Assembly: GCA_026261815.1 (NCBI GenBank)
Contig: JAMPIT010000481.1
Span: 2,046,001 to 2,110,000 of the forward strand
Source: Monarcha castaneiventris obscurior
Taxonomy: Eukaryota; Chordata; Aves; Passeriformes; Monarchidae
Reading direction: 5' to 3'
Length of the DNA stretch: 64,000 bases
The notes beneath the pieces are model-generated. The model saw only the letters and a list, made by a program, of their open reading frames with translations, had not been told where the DNA came from and ran no database searches. Made by a program: the position numbers and the translations under genes. The first letter of the stretch is position 1. Each line of letters starts with the position of its first letter. Shown here one piece after another: positions 11,824 through 23,030 of this stretch.

Positions 11824-14396
11824 ACCACAGCATCTGCAGAGTCTTATTTCAGCAAGCAAGTGTTTTTACCCTGGCAGGGAAATGTAGTCTGGGGAAGGAA
11901 GCAGCGTTTAGTCACTGTCTGGGTGTACAGGATACGTGCGTGCCCATGCAAGTGTGTAAATCTGATGCTGTCAGCAAAACTTGCAGTCTCCTGACAGACA
12001 CCCCGTGCAGCCTTCAAAACTCCTACAGTCAATCCTCTCACCTGTCAGCCTGAAAGATAACCTGGAGTGTTCTTTCCTTCTCTTCCTCCACGAAAACACC
12101 AGCAGAGGTACAGTTCTGTCACTTGGAAATATGAAGATTCTGGGATTCTCCAGCACAGCCTCTCTCCGAGGGGTTATTTTAAACATTTTTATCTTCCAGC
12201 TCACTTAAAACTCTAACAAATAAAACTAAATGATGGTGTTAATTTTATCTGCTGCTCCATGTACTGCTGCAGTCTTCAGTCTTCCACTGCGGTCCAGCCT
12301 CCAGCGGCGCAGGCAGCGGAGCTGGAGCAGTGGGCTCTGGCTGGCTTTACAAGATGCCTCAGCTAATAATCTGTCAATTTATCTTCCTCCACTCTTCTCT
12401 ATTGCTTTCCACTGGGGGGTAACAAAAAATGTTCCCAAAGCCTTTTTATTTTTTTGGCTGCATACGTATGTCTATATAATTATCAAAGCATCACTTAACG
12501 TTCGCTAAGACAGATCGCGTCATTGAACAATTCATTTTCAGCACTGCAGCCTGGTATGACTGGGCCTTTTGGCATAATTGAATCCAGACTACTGCTGTCA
12601 AAACAGGGAATTTATGAATAATAAATTGATTGTAGCCAGCAAAGCTAAGTCTGAAAGATAGCGGGTTATGTCAAGGAATAAGAAGAAATTTAAAAACACA
12701 ATAAAGATTAATTTAGAATCAAACCTGCAATGTTTCCATGGTGGACAATAAAAGCAAATAAAACTGATGTTCTTCTATGACATAACTTATAGTTATGCCA
12801 CAAAGTGCTTATGCTCACAGACAGAAAGAAGTGAAGAAAAAACACCTGCACACCTAAAATGTTAGTGCAAATATGAGATGCAACGTAATAATTCAACACT
12901 GTGGATGTTGTCACAGCCCTGACGGTTTCTAGGTTGGGTTTTCACAGCTTATAGAAGAGGTAATGTGTTCTATTAGATCAGCTGATAAGCAGAACAGCAG
13001 CAGGTAAGTGTTCTGGCATGGCATGTGTTTGTGAGATCTCTGAAGTTCAAACAAGCAGGCTTCAAGGCTTCTGTGCCACCAAAAGCAAAAATAGAGATAC
13101 AAAGGAGCTCCACCCACCAAAGAAACAGCCAGAATTAATGGCCACAACTGAAGGCAGAAAGTAAGCTGTAGGGTGCGACTGTCTTTACAGCAAAGGCACT
13201 TAGGAGATGGAACAAAGGGTCACAAGGAGGAACACGTTCCCTATCCCAGCGCTTTGAAATCATGATGAGCTGCCTGTCTGCAAAGAGCATTTTAACTGCA
13301 TGGAAGTTACAGGAGCCATGGAGTCATGGGGTAAAATCCTGCAGCCTGCGATCTGTAGAAGCCACTCTGTGACTTCCCAGTCCCTCAGGGCCTTGGGCTG
13401 TGTTAACCTCTGCCTGTCCAGTGACCACCCAGGGCCGTGCAAGTCCAGGCACCACATGCAGCTCACCTGCTAAGAGGAGCTAATTAAGACAGCACTGCTG
13501 GTTCAAAGAGGGTACTCCAGCAATTTCTGCATCTCCTGTTACTCCTGTTGTCTGGGAAATTGTTTTCTCTTTAACTTTCTCTAGCTTGTGGCTCTGATCA
13601 TAGAGCCCTGCAACCCCTCCAAGCCTCCATAACTGTTTTCAGATTGAATTCAGAACCAGCCTGATTTGATGATCTTCAGCAATACTTCAATCATCGTGGA
13701 TGAGAACCTACCAGGGCAAACACCTGCCCAAACCTCCAGCTTTCAACACTTGCTCTGCACGTGCTGGCCAAAGTCCCTGCACATCACCTGCAGGTCAGAG
13801 CACAGGAGTGGCAGGCACGGACTAATAGGAGCAGATGGTCCTCCAGCTTCATGGCTCCCAGGGAGCCAATGGACTCGATGAAGTAATCATTAGCAGCACA
13901 TTGTGTCGGTTTCATGACAAATTGTCCTCCAGGAATGTAAAAAGTTAACACAGGATCAAAACGTCTCTTCAGAAGTTTGCCATTAACAGCTGGTCAATCA
14001 TTCTACTCTTAAATAAAATGAGTAATCATAACTGAACTCAATTTATACAAGACACATAGGAAATGCCATAACTGCCTCAAATTCATCCTTCTTTTAAAAC
14101 AAAAAATGTCAAATAAGCTAAACAAGAAAAAAATGGTATGACCTGGATCCACCCTTGTTCACACAGTAAACTGAAAGTAACCACTTCCAACTCAGTGGAT
14201 TTATGAAGACGGATGCTAAAATAAGGGATGAGGTCTTCTCTGGCAACATTCTGAATAAACATTACTGACTCTGTAGCTGGGGCATGTCCTGATTCCTAAT
14301 AACATCCAGGTTTCCAGCCCCATATTCTCAGCCTGCTGTCACATCTGCAAAGCACTGTAGAAACCTACAAAGCTCTACATTTAAGCTGTGAATTTG
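11824..14396. other. Non-coding DNA with a small CpG-bearing patch
   Basis: Unique sequence. Near 12285-12330 there is a short patch with several CpGs (around CCAGCGGCGCAGGCAGCGG), unusual against the CpG-poor background but under 50 bp. The stretch at about 12530-12620 (GGCATAATTGAATCC, ATTTATGAATAATAAATTG) is AT-rich and could be conserved non-coding DNA. Open frames are short and overlapping. Confidence 0.4.
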
Positions 14397-14428
14397 AAAA
14401 AAAAAAAACCAAACCAAAACCAACCAAC
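14397..14428 (+). repeat. A-run with CCAAA units
   Basis: Twelve A followed by ACCAAACC-type units. It looks like the reverse complement of the 11742-11823 tract. Simple low-complexity DNA. Confidence 0.8.
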
Positions 14429-15689
14429 TCCGCCATCTGCTAGTAAATGAAACCAGGAGTTTATTGGCAAGATTTTCAATAAGAAAATGGTTCCCAGAAC
14501 AAGATTGATTCCAATGGCAAGATACAGTAATTGGGGCAAACAGATAAACTTTCAGTCATTGCATTGGCTACCAGCCTGAAAATATCTGTGGATTCGGATG
14601 CTCAGGTCAATTCAAAGGGCAAAAGTCACAATTTCAGGATAGTGAAAATAGTAGAGGCTTTCTGCAAACCTCTGTTGACTTTGCTAAGAGCACAAACTCT
14701 CAAAAAAGGAGATAGATCCTTATTTTTATGGAGGTCTGCATTCAGAAAAGAACTGCTCAGTGCCCTGACCTCTTATCATAGCTGGTCTTATTATATTCTT
14801 TTTCAATGGTATTGAGTGATTCTATCATTATTAATAAGACATGTTGATATGACATTAATAAGACAAGCTAAGTTCTCCCCCACAGCCTGACAGAATACAG
14901 AGTAGCTGATAGGCTTATGTTCTTCCAGAACGGATGGATTTTCTTATTCCCAAGCCTTTCCCCTGCCAACTGCTCTCCCTTCTCATCTAAGAGGCCTGGA
15001 GAGAAGCAGGACAGTGTGGATGGGGGATGGAATCAAATGTTGCACAAATTTCTCTTTGCCCACCTGGTTCTCTCTTCCCTTCCACCCACTGTGGAACATC
15101 AGGAAGAGGCAGAGACAAGGGACTCCGTATCCCACGGAAGAGCTTTGTAACACTCCCCCCCTCAGCAGACTCTCTCTCTAACACACATATGTTTGACTTC
15201 ACTGAAGGAGTTGCCAGGGAACCCAGCCATGATGGAAAAGCAAATCTATTCAGAAGGAGGAATGACACCTTCTCAAGGAAGGACCAAAATAGGATTAATG
15301 CTAGTTACACTTCCACCATCCTTTGGAAGAGGATATTAAAAGTGCTTTGCAAATCAACAGCCTGCAACATCTCTCTTGGATGGTTAAGTACTCTTAATTT
15401 TCAAGGTCAAGCCTTACACTGTATCACAAAGATAAAAACTACAAAATAGTCAAGAAACTCTCTCCCACGCAGAGGATTGTGATTTTTTTTTTTCCTTCTT
15501 TTTCTGGTCCTGTTTTGGGGTGAACTTCAAATTTATAATCATCAACAACAAAGAGACACTTTCAAGGAAATATTTCAAGGAACATCTTTTCTTCTCAAAA
15601 TCAGTGAAAACGTACAGATGAAACCTTATTTTGGATACTGTAATGCTCATCACATTTCAGCCCTTTATGCTCTGCAGCTTTGAATGTTG
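14429..15689. other. Non-coding DNA, no gene seen
   Basis: It holds open frames of 94 codons (14531-14815) and 140 codons (15027-15449) on the plus strand, with a 93-codon minus-strand shadow at 14987-15268. None shows a domain, and none has splice or start context beyond chance. Confidence 0.45.
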
Positions 15690-15770
15690 CTGGTCAAATT
15701 TTACCCTCTTTCACACTACAGTAAATCTAGGCTAAATCCACTGATTTAGCTGGAATTACTTGCGTTTCAA
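15690..15770. repeat. Ancient amniote repeat with self-complementary core
   Basis: The word order CACTACAGTAAATCTAG, GCTAAATCCACTGATTTAGC, TGGAATTACTTGCG matches an old dispersed amniote motif. In that motif 'gtgtaaatc..gagtaactccattga' is followed by its near reverse complement 'caatggagttactcc..gatttacac'. GCTAAATC and GATTTAGC form an 8-bp inverted repeat around CACT. The family name is not certain. The call rests on remembered motif order and is not a computed alignment. Confidence 0.4.
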
Positions 15771-16357
15771 GCTCATCTCCTAGAGCATGAAAATGTTATT
15801 TGTGGTAAAATGAGTTATTGTATTTTTCTCTCCATTAACATTGATGTGTTTCATGCAGCAAATACTGGATGTAGTCACTGTGTGCACCACCGATGATGAG
15901 GGAAATCAGTAGAAGATCAGAACTTAATTGTTAAATGATCTTTCAGATTGTCAGAAAATTAATGGCACACTGTGGGCCATGTAGTGCATGCCTTGGAAAT
16001 CTCAGTGCAAGTTCCCAGCTCATTTAAATAATTTCAGTTTATACATTTAATTTGCTCTTTATGCAGACATTTAATTTGCTTTTGTTTTGTTTTTTAAAGA
16101 AAAACACCACGTATTAGGAATCTTTATGCACGCACATGTACATACACAATTTCCAAGAAAGTGCTATTTTCAAGCAAATTATATGAAATGTAAAATTAAC
16201 AAAATGCAAATAATATAAACAATCTAAATTAAATATTAAAACAATGCTATATTTGAATGACTGGATTTTATTTTCATAAGAAGCTAAACTATAAAGCATT
16301 CTTACCAATGCAACACCCAGCTGTTTGGTGTTTAGCAGCGGAATAACATTATTCTAG
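15771..16357. other. AT-rich non-coding DNA with a short tandem duplication
   Basis: The 14-mer ACATTTAATTTGCT occurs at 16043-16056 and again at 16067-16080, a 24-bp period. The rest is AT-rich unique sequence. A 64-codon minus-strand frame at 16114-16308 is unremarkable. Confidence 0.6.
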
Positions 16358-16510
16358 TGCAGCTGCTGTTATTGTTTGCTGTATTTCTGCCAACTCGTGG
16401 AAGCCAGAGATGTTCGTCTCGCAGAGAGGGACAGCTCTGATGAAAGCTCCAGTTTGACAGATGCTCCCATCAACAACTTTGTTCCTCTGATTGACTACAC
16501 GGTATTTTAG
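16358..16510 (+). other. Candidate terminal coding exon (unidentified)
   Basis: An open frame of 50 codons follows a TAG at 16355-16357 and ends in TAG at 16508-16510. Its second half reads ERDSSDESSSLTDAP, then INNFVPLIDYTVF. This acidic, Ser-rich run followed by a short hydrophobic tail resembles the cytoplasmic C-terminus of a membrane or adaptor protein. A pyrimidine-leaning stretch ends in AAG at about 16390-16413, and a CAG follows TGTTCGTCTCG at about 16423-16424. Either could act as a splice acceptor, leaving a last coding exon of about 30 codons. There is no ATG, so it would need upstream exons. I cannot name the protein, and chance is possible at this length. Confidence 0.22.
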
Positions 16511-19500
16511 GCAAATTAACCTGTCCAAAAAAATTCTTTATTGCTATGCTTGTGGCACAGATGGAAATATGAACTTGACAATTCTGGGTACTGGCTTAGC
16601 AATTAACTGAGATGTTTCAATAGACTAATGAACTTTCATTCAAAGCATGCTCCCTGTCAGGAGAAGAGACAGGCTGTTGTTTGAGGAAGTGTTACAGAAT
16701 GTCAAATAGATCTTGACAGTGATGCTACTATGAAATCTGAAATATTAGAAAGGCACAGAAAGGAAGTCATTTAACACCTTTATAATCTCGGCTGATCTGA
16801 GATGGATCTTTATTATCAAAGTCTGAAACTCTATTGCATTTTGCAGTCCTTTTGCTGTAATTCACACCTTGGATAATAACAGTTCTCAGTCACTACAGCT
16901 GTTCCATTTTGAATGGTCACCCGTTATTGAGGAGGAAAGAAAAAAGCAAGCCATCATTCCTCTGTTTTATGAAGATACTAACGTCCAACTAAATAATTAT
17001 CTAAAAAACTATTACAGGAAACCCAAATTATCTGAAATAGTATGGTAAAAGCAGAACTACGCATAATTAGTGTATACAGATAAATATTAAAGTGATTTAT
17101 TTGTTTGGGGAGAAACGAATGGAAGGTTTTAGGGTAGGCTGAAGAAAACATACAGAAATGACTTAAAAACATGCATTTGATAAACTGAATTAACATTTCT
17201 GGGATCCAGCTTACACAGTGGATGTAGTGCTCTTAATGCAGCAACACTGGACAAATCTCATCCTTGATGGCCTAATCCCTGCACGTTTCCAGCATGGGGG
17301 ACAGGAGGAGCAGGCCAGAGAGTAACATTTTGCTAGATCAGAACTGAAAATCTGATGGTTCTCCCAGCTATATTTTTCAATCCAATTTATTCAACACAGG
17401 TAATCTATTCTTTAATTTTTTGAGAGCTGCATTATATTTCTTTTGTTGGGGAGGAGCTAAACCTGTTCCATTACAGTCAGGTACCTAGCGCTGGGCAAAA
17501 ACATGCACTGTGACAAAATATAATCCACTTTTCCTTCATACCTTGTAAACAGCTTGAATCTCATCATAAAATATTAAAGTCTAATATTGCAGTTGGTTCC
17601 TTCTGAGTATCAAGACTTGGAATAGCCCCAAGCATGTCAAACACGCATTGGAAACGCTACATTTTTGAAGCAAGGCAACATGTTAACTGATATTCTGCAA
17701 TATTTAGTCTAAAAAACTTTGAACGGTTCTTAAAATTCTTGAAACCATTAACTACTTGATGACCTAATAGCACTAAAATGACCATTAAAGTTTAAGTGGG
17801 CTCTTTAAAAAGTCATCAATAAATAAAATAATATGAAAATACTGCTCTGCTGCTATATTTAATCCTACAACAGGAAAATAGCTTCTCCGACTTAATCTAA
17901 CTACAATATTCCCACTGGTTTCAAAGTAATTCCACATATTAGCTTGTAACTTGGACAAGTGCCATACTAGAGTGATTCTTTGAGCTGACAAATTAACAAA
18001 GCAGGTAAGATGGGCAAACAGCCCTGACCTCTGTCTCCCTTCATCCTCCAGGTACACCAGGGGCAAGGTTGGATCTCTGGGTGCCACTCACTTGCTGCTC
18101 CAGAGCAAAGCCCAACGCCTCCTCCATACAAACAACTGGATAAATCATTTATCCTGACTCCTTTCTCAAACTGTTAGATGCTGCTTACTTCTATTCCTCT
18201 TGAAATGATGCTCACAGCCATAAGTATCATAATTAATTATGCAGACTATTATTGTACATGACATACCTGTTTCTTACATTTAACTACCAGAGTAAGCTGT
18301 TTAGCTATGACAAATGGGAATACATGTTTCCAGTGCTCTACTTTTCATTAAAGAAGAGAATCACAGAAAAACAGGCAATTTTTGTCGACCAGAATCAAAT
18401 AGGAAAGTTTTCTATCCACCGCCTCATAGGTTCCTCCCAAAATTTCCTGTTTCACACAATTTCCCAGTACCCATTTATGAACAGTTCTTTATCTCTGGAG
18501 ATATAATACAAAACCTGAAGCAGTCAGAAGGAAAATATCCATTTAAGCATCTTTCAGCTATACATGATATTCAGCAACACGTTCCTCACCTAAACTTCTC
18601 GCCCTGATGCCACTGGATCAAGTGAAGAAACACCAGAGTTCAGAGCTAAAGGGGAGAATTCAAAGCAAAAAGGGTTTGGAAAAGAGGCTGTGTGAAGAAT
18701 TACTCCAGCCAGGACAGGGAAAGTAGGCTGAATCCCTGGAGAGGAACAGCAGCCCTGTTAGTAGCAAGTGGAAGGTCAACAGATAGCCCTGTTCAGAGGA
18801 AAAATAATGGGGATCTCTTTGTTTAAGGGTGGTAGAAGAGCAAAAACCTCCGAGGACCTTTGGCATCCTGCTGAGATGAGTGCAGTATTTGTGTCCCAGT
18901 GCACCTGGTTTACATTCTCTAGCACAGTGGCTGGGGAGCAGGATGTCAGGCTGCAGCTCTCCAGAACCGCTCTGTCTGTGAGGGATGCATCGTTGAGCAG
19001 GGAGAAGTGGGCAGATGACCTATTGACTACACAGATCGATTCCTTTTGTTATCCTGGCCCAGGAAACTCTGCCAAATTTTAGCGCCAGTAAAATCATCTG
19101 AAATTCCCTTTTAACTTGAGGATGAGGTTTCCGGCTCTGATAGCAGGCAATGCAAAGACACTGCTGAAAGAACACTGCAGTGAAAGGCCAAGAAAAGTTC
19201 TGTTTGCCAGAAAGTGGAGTTGAAAGGCTTGCCTTGGGAACTGTAATCAAACGGCCAGATTAAAGCAGTGCTGGATCTCCTGAAGTCCACAGGAATTCTC
19301 AGGAAGGCCCCGCTCACGCCCCGAGAAGACAATGAGTCAGCGGCTGCTCTCTCTGTTTGAAAAGCTCCTCTATTTCTTCCTCCATTTCATTTGTATCAGA
19401 CTGAAGATCAAAGACCTGGTTACTGTCACATGCCTGGTACCTCCTGAAGCACAGGGTACGTCAGAGGGCAGAGGAATGAGCTCCATTACACAGGAGGAGA

Positions 19501-20549
19501 ATAAAGCTGGGGGGACTGGGGAGGGACTGGTGATGTAACAGCAACAGGGGAGAGCTGCAGCCCCACATCTAGCAAACAATGGCACTAACCCTGTGTGAGG
19601 ACAGACCCTGGATGCATTCTGTGGTGCTTTGAAGTGATGGAAAGAGGAGAAGGCAGCATTGCTTGAATGAGGAACATATCTATAGCTATACAAACACAAA
19701 CATATATACATCAAAATATTTACAGCTGTAGCTTCCGTAAATCACTGCACTGCCTCCAGTCTGCAAAACATTGCTGGTGATTTCAACAGCTAATTACTTG
19801 GTATTTTCCCTCTCATTCTCCTAGTTCTTTATTCACTATAAAAATGACAGTTGTAACTCCTATAAAATGTTGATTCAATTCGAGACACTTGGTAAATTTA
19901 CCATCACCACTTCCAAAGCGAGATTAAGGAACGCCCTACCAACCTGTTCCTGGTTTATAAATAAATTGTACTTCCTGACGCAGAAATTAAATGTGTTGCT
20001 TGGGTAAGGTGGTGAACTGCAGCCAGACTTTCATTTTATGGAAATCTGTGACAAACAGGCTAATAAGGATTCTTTATTTTTCATTTACCAAGTTCCATCT
20101 TTCTGTATGAGCAATATACCATGTAGAAGATGACTCTGAGCTTTTCTCTGCAATAAATCTGATATATTCTCCCTTATTTAACTATTATTTAACTACTGAC
20201 TGTTCAAAACGAAATCAGACCATTCTTAAAGCTGAACCCCAAACAATCTTTCTCTTTCATTTTTCACAGCACAGCTTTTTACTTTCTTAGTCATCAAACT
20301 GACAACTACAGCTCCATTTTGGTTGAAATGGTAAAAAGGTGTTTCAGTGCTTACTGCTGCCCAGTCGTGATAATTGTGGGTGTAAACGCTTGCCCTTGTT
20401 TCAGAATTGGGAATTGGAGGCTGCATCCTGCCCATCATATTTAATTATCACCATAAGCTCTCCTCCTCCTCCTGCCTATTCCAATGACGGAACATAGCTC
20501 ATACTACATTGGTGATTTCTTTTATGTAGGCACCATTTCCTTATTATGG
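16511..20549. other. Non-coding DNA, no gene seen
   Basis: Mostly AT-rich unique sequence with only short open frames. A plus-strand ATG frame at 19332-19538 (68 codons, hydrophobic near its start, with a donor-like GGTACGTC at about 19455) was considered and not called. No repeat family recognised. Confidence 0.45.
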
Positions 20550-20635
20550 TTTGCATTGTGCTTAGCACAGTAGGACTCTGTCCCTATGTGGCATCATAAA
20601 ACAGTAAGCATAAAATAATAGTAGTAATTATCAGT
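20550..20635 (+). repeat. L3/CR1-like ancient repeat, 3' end
   Basis: GCATTGTGCTTAGCACAGTAGG, then ACTCTGTCCCTATG, then GCATCATAAAACA, then AATAATAGTAGTAATTAT. This follows the old amniote motif 'gtacagcrcctagcacaatggggtcctg...taggcrctac..taatacaaataataa', including the TAA-rich 3' end. A second copy lies in inverse orientation at 26152-26232. The element class (L3/CR1-like LINE 3' end) is my best recollection of the family. Confidence 0.5.
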
Positions 20636-21383
20636 TGAAAATAATTAGATGAAAAAGACTGTGACCTCCTAGTGACAAATCACATAAAACCCCAGTACAT
20701 AAAGCATTCAGGATTCTTAAAAGCATCAGCACCAGCAGAAGTCATGCTGCTGATAAAGACAAGGCAAGAAGCCATGGATGGAAATATTGTAATGCCCTCT
20801 GGGAGCATTTCCATTCGCTGTAGACATGTCTGTGCTCCTCTATAATGGAGAAAGACAGGCTCACCTGGAAGCTGTGAGTCACGCAGAAGGAGCATCTCTG
20901 TCTGCACCAACTACACACAGAATGGGGGCAGAACAGGGTTGACTTCATCACCTCATTCAGAGACCAACGCTAAGGGATTGAAACCCTCCCCTCTGAGAAA
21001 TGGGGTATGGGGTGTGTGACAGGAGCTTCCTAAGAAAGGTGCTTTATGCCACTGAACCTGCAACGTTTTGCTCTGAACTCTGTTAGGCAGTAACTCAGTA
21101 TTACGAGAGGTTTCTCAGCAATTCAGAAGATGACACATCAGGAAGCAGCACACACCTTGCAGAGCACTTAATGTTCAATTCAGACATTCAGAAACAGCAG
21201 CTTTTCAGAGAGTCAATGATAAGCCACAGCAGCCACCCAGAGTCCTGCCCAGCATTGCTGGTGATGTCACTCAACACAGCTCCCCTGATTACAATCACAG
21301 TTAAACACTAGACTTGAGCTGAGGATCCATCTCATGATTTCTTTTGTTCAGAGGTCTCTATATACTTATTTCTCATTTTTCAG
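20636..21383. other. Non-coding DNA, no gene seen
   Basis: Short overlapping minus-strand frames only (20680-20951). Ends in a pyrimidine-rich stretch discussed with the next entry. Confidence 0.45.
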
Positions 21384-21476
21384 CCAGGCAACATGAAAAC
21401 ACTAATAGAAAAGAAGCATCCCCACGAAGGCGATAATGAGATGGTAAATCTAGCGATTCTCCCGGAGTTCCTGTAA
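21384..21476 (+). other. Candidate exon after a strong splice acceptor
   Basis: The acceptor is one of the best in the window: TTATTTCTCATTTTTCAG ends at 21383. Two readings exist. From the acceptor, one phase reads RQHENTNRKEASPRRR and stops at 21434-21436, a plausible basic C-terminus. In another phase, an ATG at 21393 opens a 27-codon frame, MKTLIEKKHPHEGDNEMV and nine more residues, ending at 21474-21476. A donor-like GTAAAT follows at 21444. Neither peptide is recognised. It may be an exon of a long non-coding RNA or of an unseen gene, or chance. Confidence 0.2.
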
Positions 21477-22074
21477 GCAACAAAAAAGGAGCTGTGTGAA
21501 GTAGAGGTTTCCGTCGGAAACACAGAGGGTAATCTTTTAAATACTGCATTTATTCAATAAAAATGTTTTAGTGAGGCTGCACAGGCTACATGCTTGCAAG
21601 GGAGCCTCTCCAATCCTCTGGGTAATGAGTCCACAGTCACAGCTCCAGCCAGGAGCTCCAGGATCACGCTGCATCTGTTCCACAGACAGAAGGTGCAGGA
21701 GGTTTGACTCCAGCAGCTCCCATCCCTGGGGCAGAGGGCATATGTGGCTGTGCCACTGCAGAACAGCTTCCTCCATCTCCACTGACCTGGCTCTATATCA
21801 GCACTTTCTCTTTTCCCTGTAATACCTAGAAATGACCTATTTATTTGACGTGCAGCTCAGTGCCTTAATAACTTTGCCATTAGTGATGGAATTTGCATCT
21901 TCACTAAGGCTTGGACTGTGGAATTATCAAAAATACCATTGAAAAAATTAATGATTCTGTCACTGAATGGCACATTTTTAATGGCACCTACTGTATTAAA
22001 CCAAGTATGCTGTGAGCAAAAAGGATGTTTATTGAAAAGAGTGTTTAGTTTGCAAAGCTTGGGTGCTCTCCAGC
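21477..22074. other. Non-coding DNA, no gene seen
   Basis: Two fully overlapping opposite-strand frames of about 80 codons at 21537-21822 are shadows of each other with no domain. The rest is unique sequence. Confidence 0.45.
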
Positions 22075-22155
22075 CTGACTAGCTGTATGCATTAAGCAAA
22101 TCCCTGTCCAGAGATTACAGCACAATTTCCTCTCATTAGTGTAAAGTGAGTGACA
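22075..22155 (+). repeat. Probable MIR fragment
   Basis: GACTAGCTGTATGCATTAAGCAAATCCCTG, broken here as GACTAGCTGTATG / AAGCAAATCC, is followed by CACAATTTCCTCTCATTAG and TGTAAAGTGAG. It follows the MIR order tagctgtgtgacc..gggcaaatc, cagtttcctcatc, tgtaaaatg. Divergence is high. Confidence 0.45.
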
Positions 22156-22779
22156 TTTTGAACTTTTGTGGGAAGACATGTTTCAAGAAATCAGAGAAGC
22201 TGGTGTCTGGAATGTAACCACAGGGTCATTACTGCCACTGTGCTGGGTGATAACTCAATAGCAGCTATAAAAACTGACCTACGAACGCATCCCTGGAAAT
22301 GGTTCCTTCCCAGGAAATACAGCACAGCCTGAAAAATGCACTTTATAACTTGGTACAGAGACTGTTATCCAGCTATGGTCTCTCATGGCCATAATCATCT
22401 ATCCCCTTGAACACTGAGAAGGTGGTAAAGAACCTCTCCCCAAAGATACAGAAAATACATCCCTTTACCAGCTTCCCTTCTGGCGATGGGAAAGGGATGG
22501 TTTTGCCCAAGTCTGTGGGCTCTGCTTTGGGAAGCAGCAGCTGGCTTGCTCACTTCCACTACCTCAGAGGCATAATTCCCTTCTTCAGCTGGAAAGCGGA
22601 AAAAGCTTTCTCTCCTTACTCCCTCCTTTGAAAAACCTCATACACAGAGTGCTGTGAGGGGACGACTGCTGGTACTCCACTGCTTCCCCAGAGCCCCGAG
22701 CTGCTGTAACTCAGCTGAGCACCATCTACTGAAACAATCGTTTGTTTATATTAAATCTTACTTCAAACATGGTAATGTT

Positions 22780-23030
22780 ATCATTTTATATTTATACAGA
22801 GCTATTCATCCCAGAGGATCCCAAAATGTTTCAGCTACTTATGGGCAGCAGCTGTTTAATAGCGGATGGTATGACTGCACAGCAGTGCAGGGCAGGAGCA
22901 GGCGAGAGCTCCACATCCAACAGAAACTGCAGGAGGAATTCAGGCAGGTGAAACTGAATTACCCAAATTGCAATTTAGCCAAGACGCCTGGGGCTAACAT
23001 CTCTCTGCTCACAAAATGTTGCCCTTAACA
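22780..23030 (+). repeat. Ancient amniote interspersed repeat, copy A
   Basis: ATTCATCCCAGAGGATCCCAAAATG opens the element, here split as ATTCATCCCAGAGG / ATCCCAAAATG. Later blocks are GCACAGCAGTGCAGGGCAGG, AGAAACTGCAGGAGGAATTC, AATTACCCAAATTGCAATTT and AGCCAAGACGCC with GGGGCTAACA. The blocks match copy B at 4059-4300 in order and spacing. The GCCAAGACGCC..GGGGCTAAC end matches the remembered 'gccaggacaccggggttaac' end of an old amniote repeat. A 124-codon frame at 22654-23028 overlaps it and is not a gene. Confidence 0.6.

Noticed and set aside
11742..11994. Open frames of about 90-100 codons across the T/G-rich tract
   Set aside because: Translate to Phe/Trp/Gly strings created by low-complexity DNA.
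15300..15375. Possible third copy of the ancient repeat head (AAAAGTGCTTTGCAAATCAA)
   Set aside because: Only the head motif is loosely matched; none of the downstream blocks follow.
19332..19538. ATG frame with hydrophobic start and a donor-like GGTACGTC inside
   Set aside because: No promoter, no acceptor for a following exon and no recognisable family; too little to call.
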